DNA from: Bog-375 sp049698695
GTDB lineage: Bacteria; Acidobacteriota; Terriglobia; Bryobacterales; Bryobacteraceae
NCBI GenBank assembly: GCA_049698695.1
Contig: JBAVYH010000100.1
Location: forward strand, 1-64,000
Reading direction: 5' to 3'
DNA: 64,000 bases
A program made the translations under genes and the position numbers. Positions 8,881 through 16,801 of the stretch are shown piece after piece (position 1 is the first letter of the stretch; every line of letters starts with the position of its first letter). The notes beneath the pieces were generated by a model. It ran no database searches and had not been told where the DNA came from. It saw only the letters and a program-made list of their open reading frames with translations.

Positions 8881-9804
8881 CTACTGCGAATTGCTTTTCA
8901 CAAAGGCGACGGATTTTTCCAGCGCGTCCAGGGCGGAATTGAGCAGCACTTCGCCTTGTTGCAAGTCGGGGCGCTTCTGACCCTGCGGGCCGAGGCAGAA
9001 GTCGTGATATCCGTGCTCGTAGATTTCCAGGCGGACCGGCTTGCCGGCGGCCGCCAGCGCATCGTGCAATAGAATGGCGACCGGCAACAGGCCGTCGGCG
9101 GTTCCGGCCAGAATCAGAATCGGGGTGCGGATCGGCTCGATGTTCTTGCGGGAAATCTCGGGGTCGGGCTTCACATCCTTGAAAGCGTCTGGCCCGTGCG
9201 CCGGCCCGCCGGGAGGCATGGTGATGCCGAGAAACCAGATTGCCGCGGGCGCGCCCAGGATGGCCGAACGGACCGGCACGCGGGACACCAGGTTCATCAC
9301 TAGGTTGCCGCCGAGGCTGACGCCGTAAAGGTTCAGCCGGTCCGGATCGACATAGGGCAGCGATTTGACATAGTCGATAACCGACAGCCCATCGTCGATC
9401 GAGGTAACGAGACCGTTAGTGGAAGGTGCGGACATCAGGTTCATGTTGCCGCCGCGGTAGTCCGCCACCACCACCACGAAGCCTTCCTGGAGGAAGCGCT
9501 CCCAAACCGGTCCGCCGGTGTCGCCCCCGGACCATCCGATGAGCTGTTCCATGCCGCGGCCGCCCGGCGCCCCGTGGAACATGATGATGGCGGGGTACCG
9601 GCCGCTGCCCTTGGGTTTGCGAATCGCCGCAGCGATGTACAGCCCGTCCTTGGCCTTGATGTAGACGGGTTGAACCGGCGAATCGGCCTGGCTGACTACG
9701 TGAATGTATTTGTCGTACGGTAGCGGCGTGGTGCTGCCAGGGTTGTGATGGATCTCCGCGGCGCCCACGCCGGCGCAGAGAAGGCAGATCATGCCTATTC
9801 GCAT
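8881..9804 (-). CDS. Exported alpha/beta-hydrolase (dienelactone hydrolase/S9-like)
   Basis: The 307 residues begin with a signal peptide (MRIGMICLLCAGVGA) and then show an alpha/beta-hydrolase fold. Visible are the oxyanion-hole region MFHGAPGGRG, the nucleophile elbow GVSLGG (Ser about 168), the acid in LAGTADGLLPV and the catalytic His in YEHGYHDF. It is probably a periplasmic or outer-membrane-facing esterase or peptidase. It stands alone on the minus strand with repeats downstream. The substrate is unknown. Confidence 0.85.
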   Translation of the reverse strand: MRIGMICLLCAGVGAAEIHHNPGSTTPLPYDKYIHVVSQADSPVQPVYIKAKDGLYIAAAIRKPKGSGRYPAIIMFHGAPGGRGMEQLIGWSGGDTGGPVWERFLQEGFVVVVADYRGGNMNLMSAPSTNGLVTSIDDGLSVIDYVKSLPYVDPDRLNLYGVSLGGNLVMNLVSRVPVRSAILGAPAAIWFLGITMPPGGPAHGPDAFKDVKPDPEISRKNIEPIRTPILILAGTADGLLPVAILLHDALAAAGKPVRLEIYEHGYHDFCLGPQGQKRPDLQQGEVLLNSALDALEKSVAFVKSNSQ

Positions 9805-9848
9805 AATGGCCCTATTCTATATCCCGGCAATCGGGCGTCCGGGCATGG

Positions 9849-10982
9849 TCATGCACCCGCCCCCGGAGCGGGGCCCAAGGCTTGCTCGTAAGTGCGGCGG
9901 CAGAAGGCGTCGGTCATGCCGGCAATGTAGTCGCAGACCACGCGGTGCGGCGGCTCGGTTTCGGCGAGCGCCGCGTATGGGTCGGGCAGCCGGCGCGGGT
10001 CCGCGACAAAGAATTCGAACAATTCCGCGATCATCGAAACGGAGCGCTGCCGATCCTGGGCCAATGCGGGCGCGGCGTACACCCTGGCGTAGAGAAACTG
10101 CTTGAGATCGCGGCTGGCGGCTGCTGCTTCCGCGTTGAACGCCGCCAGGCGGTGGGGCAGGCGGCGAACGGCCTCGGCGTCGGCCACAGCGGCGCGCGCG
10201 GCGTTGGCCGCGGTCCCATCCACCAGGCCAGAAACCAGCGCGTCGATCAACTGGCGCAGCGCTTCATGGAAACGCTCGCGCTCACTGGCGCCGGGAAATT
10301 GCGTGTCCACGGCTTCCAGAATCGCGCCATATTCAGGCACGCACCCGGCGATTTCGGCCGTGGTGAACATGCCGGCCGAAAACGCGTCGTCGAGGTCGGC
10401 GGCATTGTACGCGATTTCATCGGCCAGATCGATCAACTGGGCCTCCAGCAGGGGCCGCAATCCAGGCAGGTAGGCATCCAGTTCCGGCTGCTCGCCGGGG
10501 CCGAAATCGCGCGAGTGCTTGACCATCCCCTCGCGCACTTCAAACGTCAGGTTGAGGCCCGGAAAGCGCGCGTAACGCTGCTCGAAGCCTTCCACGATGC
10601 GCAGCGCATGCAGGTTGTGATCGAAGCCGTCGCCATAGCGCTGCATCTGGCGGTTCAGCTCGTCCTCCCCGGCGTGAGCGAATGGTGGGTGTCCTATGTC
10701 GTGCGCCAGCGCCAGCGCTTCGGTGAGGTCTTCGTCCAGCTCCAGAACCCGGGCCACGGTGCGCGCGATCTGCGATACCTCGATGGTGTGCGTCAGCCGG
10801 TTGCGAAAATGATCGGAGATGCCGGGGGCGAACACCTGCATCTTGGCTTCGAGGCGGCGAAAAGCGCGCGAGTGCACGATCCGGTCGCGGTCGCGCTGGA
10901 ACGGGTTGCGATAAGGGTGGGCGGGCTCGGGATATTGCCGGCCCCGGCTTTGAGCGACCGGGAACCGCAGGCGCGCCAGCAT
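9849..10982 (-). CDS. dgt: Deoxyguanosine triphosphate triphosphohydrolase-like HD protein
   Basis: Family members hydrolyse dNTPs to nucleoside and tripolyphosphate. The 377-residue protein has the family start YRNPFQRDRDRIVHSRAFRRL, the HD metal site RLTHTIEVSQ (first His) and LALAHDIGHPPFAHAGE (His-Asp), and the region DLADEIAYNAADLDDAF. These place it in the short dGTPase-like group rather than the long enterobacterial Dgt type. It begins 10 nt after the stop of the TPR protein gene (10993-11694) and is probably cotranscribed with it. Confidence 0.92.
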   Translation of the reverse strand: MLARLRFPVAQSRGRQYPEPAHPYRNPFQRDRDRIVHSRAFRRLEAKMQVFAPGISDHFRNRLTHTIEVSQIARTVARVLELDEDLTEALALAHDIGHPPFAHAGEDELNRQMQRYGDGFDHNLHALRIVEGFEQRYARFPGLNLTFEVREGMVKHSRDFGPGEQPELDAYLPGLRPLLEAQLIDLADEIAYNAADLDDAFSAGMFTTAEIAGCVPEYGAILEAVDTQFPGASERERFHEALRQLIDALVSGLVDGTAANAARAAVADAEAVRRLPHRLAAFNAEAAAASRDLKQFLYARVYAAPALAQDRQRSVSMIAELFEFFVADPRRLPDPYAALAETEPPHRVVCDYIAGMTDAFCRRTYEQALGPAPGAGA

Positions 10983-10992
10983 CCTGGGCCAC

Positions 10993-11694
10993 TTAGTGCG
11001 GCGGCAGTTGGCCGTACAAGGACAGCGCCAGTTGTCCTACCGGGCCGCCGACGCTCTTCAGCGGATCGAGCAACCTGCGCGCCTCGGCTGGATGTTTGAT
11101 CATCAGGTAGCGCGCCAGCGTGAAGGTCGCCTGGTCTTTCGATACCAGCGCGGTGGGGTGGGCCATCAGGTCGCGCAGGATGGCTTCGCCCTGTGCGTCG
11201 CGGCCATCGGCAAAGTAAAGTTGAGCCAGCGAAAGCTTGGCCAGGGAAGCGAAATTGGCATTGCCATGCTGCGCCACTTCCTGAAAAAGCTTCTCCGCCT
11301 CCGCCATCTTCGCCTCGTCCGCCTCGATGCAGCCCAGGTAATACTCGGCTACCTCGCCCTCCGTGGTTCCGGTGTACTTGGTCGCCAGAGTGGAAAAGGC
11401 CTTCGTTGTTGCCTGATCCTTGGCCGCTTGGGTGGGGAAGTTGAGACCCTCGGTATTGGGTGTTGCGCCGATGGGCGCTTCCTGCATCAGGATGGCACTG
11501 GCCAGCGCTTCCTCGCGTCCGGCCCGCTGGTGTCTTTGATAGACCAGCCAGCCGGCTACCAGCGCCGCCACCCCCAGCGCAACCGCGCCGTAGCGGAGAA
11601 TCTCTTTCTGGTGCTCTTCGAAGAAGCTTACCGTCTGCCCGACTTCGAGGGCAAACTTGTCGCTTTTTAACTCTTTACGGGTGATTCTAGCCAC
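10993..11694 (-). CDS. Membrane-anchored tetratricopeptide protein (YfgM-like)
   Basis: The protein starts VARITRKELKSDKFALEVGQ and has one transmembrane helix (about 35-55, YGAVALGVAALVAGWLVY), then a periplasmic helical-repeat domain with TPR-like units. I chose the GTG at 11694 because GAGG sits about 5 nt upstream; an ATG at 11721 is possible and would add nine residues. YfgM-like proteins link the Sec translocon to periplasmic chaperones, but the assignment is by architecture only. It is the first gene of the pair with dgt. Confidence 0.75.
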   Translation of the reverse strand: MARITRKELKSDKFALEVGQTVSFFEEHQKEILRYGAVALGVAALVAGWLVYQRHQRAGREEALASAILMQEAPIGATPNTEGLNFPTQAAKDQATTKAFSTLATKYTGTTEGEVAEYYLGCIEADEAKMAEAEKLFQEVAQHGNANFASLAKLSLAQLYFADGRDAQGEAILRDLMAHPTALVSKDQATFTLARYLMIKHPAEARRLLDPLKSVGGPVGQLALSLYGQLPPH

Positions 11695-11928
11695 GAAAAC
11701 CTCAGCTTGGTGGAAACTCATATGGTATCACGCGCGCGGCGCCATAGCGGCTGAGCGGGAAGGTCTATCGGTCGCATCTAACTCTTTTCCCGGCCGCCCT
11801 TCTCTGGCGGCGCAAGCATAACCGGCAGTTTCGCCGCGCGTTTCTATTTCGATCACGGTGCCTGGCGCTCGGTCAGCGAGCGCTTCACCAGCCCCGTAAG
11901 CGCCCGGTGCGATACTACGGATAAGTGC

Positions 11929-12792
11929 ATGCGAGGCAGAGCAATTCTAGCGGGTACGATCGGGTTGGGGATTCTGGCATGTGCCGTCTTCGCGCAGCGG
12001 CCGTTTCGCGAATACCCCGCCTGGGAGTACAACAATTTTCCCATCCCCAAGGACTATCTGGTGCCGGGCGAATGGACCTTCGCCCGCCTGATGTATCCCA
12101 CCTGGCACGGCTACATCGACTGGCAATCGGAATACAAGCGCGGCTATGACTGGCATCAAGGCAACACCAACTGGACCATCGACTATCCGCGCTCGGATCG
12201 CCATCTGGCCCTCGCCATCCGCCGGCTCACGCGCATCGACGCCAAATCGGTCGAGCAGCCGATCAACCTCGAGGAAGACGACGACGTTTTCAATTACCCC
12301 TGGCTTTACTCGGTCGAGGTGGGGCACTGGGAGCTGACCGATCTGCAAGTCGCCAAGTTTCGCGAATTCCTCCTGCGCGGCGGCTTTTTCATGTGCGACG
12401 ATTTTCACGGGACGGTGGAGTGGAACGTGTTCGTCCACAGCATGAAAAAAGTGCTGCTGGACCGGCCGATCGTCGACATTCCCAACGACGACCCCATTTT
12501 TCACACCGTGTTCGACCTGGACCATCGCTACCAGGTCGCAGGCATGCAGTACACCCAAACCCACAGCGTCTGCGAGAAGTGTCCCACCAATCCGCGCTGG
12601 GGTTCGGGAGGCGACACCCCGCGATGGCGCGGCATCTACGACGACAAAGGGCGCCTGATCGTCGTCATCTGCCACAACATGGACTTGGGCGACTCCTGGG
12701 AAAACGCCGACGAGCCAACCTACCCCGCCCGTTTTTCCGAGCTCGGCATCCGCATCGGCGTGAACTATCTGATCTACGCCTTCACCCACTAG
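11929..12792 (+). CDS. DUF4159 domain protein, exported
   Basis: A 287-residue protein with a signal peptide (ILAGTIGLGILACAVFA) and a DUF4159 domain. The pattern WTFARLMYP near the start, LRGGFFMCDDFHG in the middle and GVNYLIYAFTH at the end is typical of that family. DUF4159 folds like a glutamine-amidotransferase/ThuA-type domain, and free-standing members are common in Acidobacteriota. The function is unknown. It lies upstream of panB in the same direction but with a 163-nt gap, so linkage is uncertain. Confidence 0.85.
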   Translation: MRGRAILAGTIGLGILACAVFAQRPFREYPAWEYNNFPIPKDYLVPGEWTFARLMYPTWHGYIDWQSEYKRGYDWHQGNTNWTIDYPRSDRHLALAIRRLTRIDAKSVEQPINLEEDDDVFNYPWLYSVEVGHWELTDLQVAKFREFLLRGGFFMCDDFHGTVEWNVFVHSMKKVLLDRPIVDIPNDDPIFHTVFDLDHRYQVAGMQYTQTHSVCEKCPTNPRWGSGGDTPRWRGIYDDKGRLIVVICHNMDLGDSWENADEPTYPARFSELGIRIGVNYLIYAFTH

Positions 12793-12955
12793 GCAGGCTG
12801 GCTTTGCTTGCCCGCATTGCTTCCCGGCAAGCCTGTCCGCTATCGTGGAATTGTCGCCGGCCGAACGGTCGCAGAGGTTTCATGCCGGTGCATCGCGGCT
12901 GCGCAGGCCGGTATCGAACTCCCTTCCGGCGGCTGCAGCAGATTGGCTAACACAA

Positions 12956-13843
12956 GTGCCACGTCAAGCAGAACCTGAACGGCCAGCCAAGGTTCGTGTG
13001 AATCACCTGGCGAAGATCAAGCAAAGCGGCGGCAGAATCGCCGCCCTCACGGCGTACGATTTTCTTACCGCCCAACTGCTGGATCGGGCCGGCATCGATA
13101 TGATCCTGGTCGGCGACTCGCTGGCCAATGTTGTTTTAGGCTACCCCACCACCTTGCCGGTTACCTTGGACGAGATGCTGCACCACGCCAAGGCAGTCGC
13201 GCGCGGCGTCACGCGGGCGCTGACCGTTGCCGACATGCCCTTCCTCTCCTACCAGACCGGCATCGATGACGCGGTTCGCAACGCAGGCCGGCTCCTGAAA
13301 GAGGGTGGCGTCGAAGCGGTCAAGGTGGAAGGAGCGGGCCCGGTTCTCGCCGTCGTCGAGAGACTGGTCGAACTCGGGATTCCGGTACTGGGCCACCTTG
13401 GATACACCCCGCAGTCGGTCCACCGGTTCGGCAGCAATATTGTGCAAGGTAAGACGGCGGCGCGCGCGGGCGAGTTGCTCAATGACGCGATCGCCCTCGA
13501 GGGCGCGGGGGCTTTTGCCGTCGTCCTGGAATGCGTGCCGGCCGAGGTGGCTCGATTGATCACCCAGCGCTTGACCGTGCCGACCATCGGCATCGGCGCC
13601 GGCCCTTTTTGCGATGGCCAGATCCTGGTGCTGCATGACGCGTTGGGGTTGACGCCGCGAAGCCCGCGCCTGGCCAAACGCTACTGCGAGTTGGGTGATA
13701 TGATCTCCCAGGCCGCCGCATCGTACATCCGCGAAGTCCGGGACGGTTCGTTTCCCGCAGCCGGGAACTGCTACGAAATGCCCGAGGACGAATTGCGCAC
13801 ACTGACCGCAGATGCGCGAAGCGGCGATAGAAACCCGCGCTGA
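12956..13843 (+). CDS. panB: 3-methyl-2-oxobutanoate hydroxymethyltransferase
   Basis: PanB transfers a hydroxymethyl group from 5,10-methylene-THF to 2-oxoisovalerate, the first step of pantothenate synthesis. Family signatures are complete: LTAYDFLTAQLLD, MILVGDSLANVVLGY, MPFLSYQ, EAVKVEGAG, VLGHLGYTPQSV, VVLECVP and TIGIGAGPFCDGQ. The start is uncertain: the frame is open to a GTG at 12845, but the first 37 residues are not PanB-like; I use the GTG at 12956, and neither start has a good ribosome site. panC follows 109 nt later in the same direction. Confidence 0.93.
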   Translation: MPRQAEPERPAKVRVNHLAKIKQSGGRIAALTAYDFLTAQLLDRAGIDMILVGDSLANVVLGYPTTLPVTLDEMLHHAKAVARGVTRALTVADMPFLSYQTGIDDAVRNAGRLLKEGGVEAVKVEGAGPVLAVVERLVELGIPVLGHLGYTPQSVHRFGSNIVQGKTAARAGELLNDAIALEGAGAFAVVLECVPAEVARLITQRLTVPTIGIGAGPFCDGQILVLHDALGLTPRSPRLAKRYCELGDMISQAAASYIREVRDGSFPAAGNCYEMPEDELRTLTADARSGDRNPR

Positions 13844-13904
13844 GATGGTGGATGCCGCTAATTGCGCCTCGCCCCTGCTTCGGCGCCGCCGTCTTCTGTA
13901 GGGG

Positions 13905-13916
13905 CGGGCATGCCCG
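13905..13916. repeat. Short GC-rich palindrome between panB and panC
   Basis: CGGGCATGCCCG is a perfect 12-nt palindrome in the panB-panC spacer, inside a GGGGCGGGCATGCCCGGCCC context of the kind often seen as dispersed repeats in GC-rich genomes. No second copy was noticed in this window. Confidence 0.4.
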
Positions 13917-13952
13917 GCCCGGCTGGGACCGCCCCATGAATTCAGATAAACA

Positions 13953-14810
13953 ATGTCGCAAATGCGAATCGTACAAACCATAAGTGAAATGCGTGCCGCA
14001 GCGCACGCGGCGCGGCGCGCCGGCGATATCGTGGGCCTTGTCCCGACGATGGGTTTCTTTCATGAGGGCCACCTGTCGCTGATGCGCCGGGCGCGGGCCG
14101 GGTGCGGCCATGTCGTCGTGTCTCTGTTTGTGAATCCCACCCAGTTCGGTCCCGGCGAGGATCTCGCGGCTTACCCCAGAGACTTCGCGCGGGACTGCGC
14201 GCTTGCCGGCGCCGAGGGCGTAGACGTAATGTTCGCTCCCGACGCAGCCGAGATGTACGCGGGCGATCACGCCACGTTCGTCGGCGTCGAGCGCCTCACC
14301 GCCAACTTATGCGGCGCATCCCGGCCGGGCCATTTCCGCGGCGTGGCCACTGTGGTGGCCAAGCTCTTCAATATCTGCCAGTCGCAGCGCGCCTACTTCG
14401 GCTTGAAGGACTATCAGCAGATGCGCGTGATTGAAACTATGATTCGCGACCTGAACTTCTCGGTCGAGCTGGTGCGTTGCCCGATCGTGCGCGAGCCGGA
14501 TGGCGTGGCCATGAGCTCGCGCAACAGTTATCTTTCTCCGGAACAGCGCCGCCACGCAACCATTCTGCGCCGCTCCCTGCTTGCAGCCGGCGATCGCATC
14601 GAGCGCGGGGAGCGCGACGGCGCCGCCGTCGCCCGGCAACTGCGGGAGGCGATTGAATCGGAGCCACTGGCAAGTGTCGATTACGCCGAGGTGGTCGATG
14701 CGGAATCGCTCGTGCCCCTCACCCGGATCTACCGTGCCGCACTGCTGGCGGTTGCGGTGCGCATCGGCCGCGCGCGCCTGATCGACAACCTGCTGGTTGA
14801 GGCAGTGTGA
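13953..14810 (+). CDS. panC: Pantothenate synthetase (pantoate-beta-alanine ligase)
   Basis: PanC joins pantoate and beta-alanine with ATP. The 285 residues have the nucleotidyltransferase signature VPTMGFFHEGHLSL (HIGH-like), FVNPTQFGPGEDL, and the KMSKS-like loop GVAMSSRNSYLS. The usual FGEKDYQQ stretch reads FGLKDYQQ, a Glu-to-Leu change next to an otherwise conserved site. It follows panB; panD is not in the window. Confidence 0.96.
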   Translation: MSQMRIVQTISEMRAAAHAARRAGDIVGLVPTMGFFHEGHLSLMRRARAGCGHVVVSLFVNPTQFGPGEDLAAYPRDFARDCALAGAEGVDVMFAPDAAEMYAGDHATFVGVERLTANLCGASRPGHFRGVATVVAKLFNICQSQRAYFGLKDYQQMRVIETMIRDLNFSVELVRCPIVREPDGVAMSSRNSYLSPEQRRHATILRRSLLAAGDRIERGERDGAAVARQLREAIESEPLASVDYAEVVDAESLVPLTRIYRAALLAVAVRIGRARLIDNLLVEAV

Positions 14811-14838
14811 TCCGTTGGCTGCCGGCGTTACGCCAGAC

Positions 14839-15249
14839 TCACCCGAATAATGCGGCGAAATCGCTCGCGGATATGATCCGCGTGGCCTTGTGATGGCCGA
14901 GCACAAGCAGCCCGCTCTTGTCACCCGTCACTAGATAATCGGCCTTCCCAGCTTCGGAGAGAGCCAGCAGAAAATCGTCGATGGGGTCGGGCGAGCGTTC
15001 AACGTGCGGCAGCCTGTCAACAACCGTGGCCAGCTCCTTCAGTTGATTGACCAGGCGGCCGGCGTTGTACGGCTTGATGCGCGCCGCGAGTGCCGGCTTG
15101 TGCAGGGTGGCCCGCAACTCGTCGAGCTGCGCCTCGCAGATCAGGAGCGTGCAGTTCCCCTCTTGCCAAGCGCGATAAATCGCGGCCGGATTGCCTGCGG
15201 GGACCAAAAGGGCGGAGACCAGAACGTTGGTGTCGAGCACCACACGCAT
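14839..15249 (-). CDS. PIN-domain toxin (PIN_3/COG1569 type)
   Basis: A 136-residue PIN-domain ribonuclease. The fold is marked by the N-terminal VVLDTNVLVSALL (first acidic residue), a central Glu in CEAQLDELRA, and the C-terminal acidic sites DPIDDFLLALSEAGKADYLV and TGDKSGLLVLG. Its ATG overlaps the antitoxin stop by one nucleotide, so the two are translationally coupled. The pair is a standard type II toxin-antitoxin locus. The cleaved RNA is unknown. Confidence 0.88.
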   Translation of the reverse strand: MRVVLDTNVLVSALLVPAGNPAAIYRAWQEGNCTLLICEAQLDELRATLHKPALAARIKPYNAGRLVNQLKELATVVDRLPHVERSPDPIDDFLLALSEAGKADYLVTGDKSGLLVLGHHKATRIISASDFAALFG

Positions 15250-15518
15250 CAGGCTCGGTCAGCCGTGACGTTGGCGCGACGCTCGACGCGAACCGCGCGC
15301 ACCGCATCGTCGATCAGGCTTTGCAACTCATCCGGGCTGGCATCGGCGTTGCGCGCCTTGATGTCCTGCACGGTGCGATCAAACACCCGCCAACGGACGG
15401 CCTCTTCGATGAATTTCGAGAGGTCGCCTTTTTTCATGCCATGCGACCCCAAGTAGGTGCGAAGTGCCAAGTCGGTCTCCTTCGAAACCGTGATGTTCCA
15501 GCGGATCGTCACGTCCAT
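15249..15518 (-). CDS. Ribbon-helix-helix-like antitoxin for the PIN toxin
   Basis: A protein of about 89 residues starting MDVTIRWNITVSKETDLAL, whose N-terminal beta strand and following helices (KKGDLSKFIEEAVRWRVFD) fit a ribbon-helix-helix DNA-binding antitoxin. I use the ATG at 15518; an upstream ATG at 15560 would add residues encoded by the operator-like direct repeats, which argues against it. The C-terminal part should wrap the PIN toxin encoded immediately downstream. Confidence 0.78.
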   Translation of the reverse strand: MDVTIRWNITVSKETDLALRTYLGSHGMKKGDLSKFIEEAVRWRVFDRTVQDIKARNADASPDELQSLIDDAVRAVRVERRANVTADRA

Positions 15519-15520
15519 AT

Positions 15521-15556
15521 AACACCTATACACATAAGCGCATAAACACTTATACA
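15521..15556 (-). promoter_or_regulatory. Direct-repeat operator upstream of the antitoxin gene
   Basis: On the minus strand TGTATAAGTGTTT (15556-15544) and TGTATAGGTGTT (15532-15521) form a direct repeat about two helical turns apart (24 nt), with TATGCGCTTATG between. This AT-rich pair lies just before the antitoxin ATG, the expected place for an autoregulatory RHH site. Confidence 0.55.
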
Positions 15557-15652
15557 TCAATTCTACACTAGAATGGACTACAACGAAAGAGTATTGTTAA
15601 CCCGTTATTTGTCAATTATTTGGCGCTTGCCAATCCGAACGTTGACGACTGC

Positions 15653-16783
15653 CTACGCGGGCTTCCGCAGCAGCGGGCGCAGCGCCAGGTTCACCAGAAT
15701 CATAATCACCGAGAAGCCCGGCAGCAGGAGCAGCGCCGTTCCCAGGCTGTGCGAGTTGGCCACGTCGCCGATGATCGGGCTGCTGACCGCGAGACCCAGC
15801 CAGCCGCAGGTGATTACGATGCCCATGGCGGTGGCGCTCATGCGCGGGAAGGCGTCGCCCACCAGGGCGAGCGTCGTGGGAAAGACCGGCGCCATCGCGA
15901 GCCCTGCGCAGAATACCACCACCCATGCCGCCGAGGGGCTGGTGACCTGCAGCATGGCGAATGTCGCGATGGCCATGGCCACCGAGGCGCCAAGGGTCAC
16001 CGACAACGCGGATACCTTGATGAGAATCCGCGAGGCCGCCAGGCGTCCTACCAGCAGCCCCAGCGCGAAGCCCAGCGAAAGGATATTGAGCGCGGTGGCT
16101 TTGTCGAGCCCGCGCACCACGGTCAGGTACCTGGCCAGCCAGTTCCAGACGCCCACTTCGCAGGCAATGTAGAGAAACAAAAACAGCGACAGGACATACA
16201 GCACCGGGCGGCCCACCACCAGGCCGATCTCGGACGCTTTGAATCCGCGCGCGCCGGTGGGTTTCGGCATCGGCGTCACGATATTGAACAACAGCACGAT
16301 GGTAGCCAGCACGGCGGCCACGTAGCACATGCGCACCGCGCTGCCGCCAAGCACATTGGCGGTGACGAACGGTGTGATCAGCCCGCCCAGCCCGAAGAAC
16401 AGATTCAGGATGTTCAACATGCTGCCCCGGCGCGATTCACTGACATCGGAAACCAGCGCGTTGGCGCCCGTCACTACCACGCCTCCACCCAGGCCCAGCA
16501 GCGTCAAGGCCACTAGCACCAGGGTGAAATCGCTACCGGCGGCAGGCAGCAGCCAGAAGGAAATCGAAATCAGCGCCAGGCCGCCGACCAGCGCCGTCTT
16601 TTTGCCTTTAAGATCGATCAGCGGCCCGACCGAAACGGAAGCGACCACCAGCCCGATCGCCTGCGCCGCGGCGATGGTGCCGATCTTCGCGTCGGTGAAT
16701 CCCAGCGTCGGGTTGAACGTTCCCCACGTGGCGGCGACGATGCCGTAGATCAGAATGCCGAGGATCGCGGCTAGTATCAACAT
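15653..16783 (-). CDS. MFS transporter, FucP/sugar-cation-like
   Basis: A 376-residue polytopic membrane protein with about 12 hydrophobic segments. GPLIDLKGKKTALVGGLAL matches the motif A loop of MFS carriers, and the second half repeats the pattern (GRLAASRILIKVSAL). MAPVFPTTLALVGDAFPRMSA near the end resembles the sugar/nitrate MFS groups. The substrate is not readable. It sits 18 nt downstream of the sensor kinase stop (16802) on the same strand and may share its transcript. Confidence 0.85.
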   Translation of the reverse strand: MLILAAILGILIYGIVAATWGTFNPTLGFTDAKIGTIAAAQAIGLVVASVSVGPLIDLKGKKTALVGGLALISISFWLLPAAGSDFTLVLVALTLLGLGGGVVVTGANALVSDVSESRRGSMLNILNLFFGLGGLITPFVTANVLGGSAVRMCYVAAVLATIVLLFNIVTPMPKPTGARGFKASEIGLVVGRPVLYVLSLFLFLYIACEVGVWNWLARYLTVVRGLDKATALNILSLGFALGLLVGRLAASRILIKVSALSVTLGASVAMAIATFAMLQVTSPSAAWVVVFCAGLAMAPVFPTTLALVGDAFPRMSATAMGIVITCGWLGLAVSSPIIGDVANSHSLGTALLLLPGFSVIMILVNLALRPLLRKPA

Positions 16784-16801
16784 GGAGAGTTGATCTTATC
16801 A

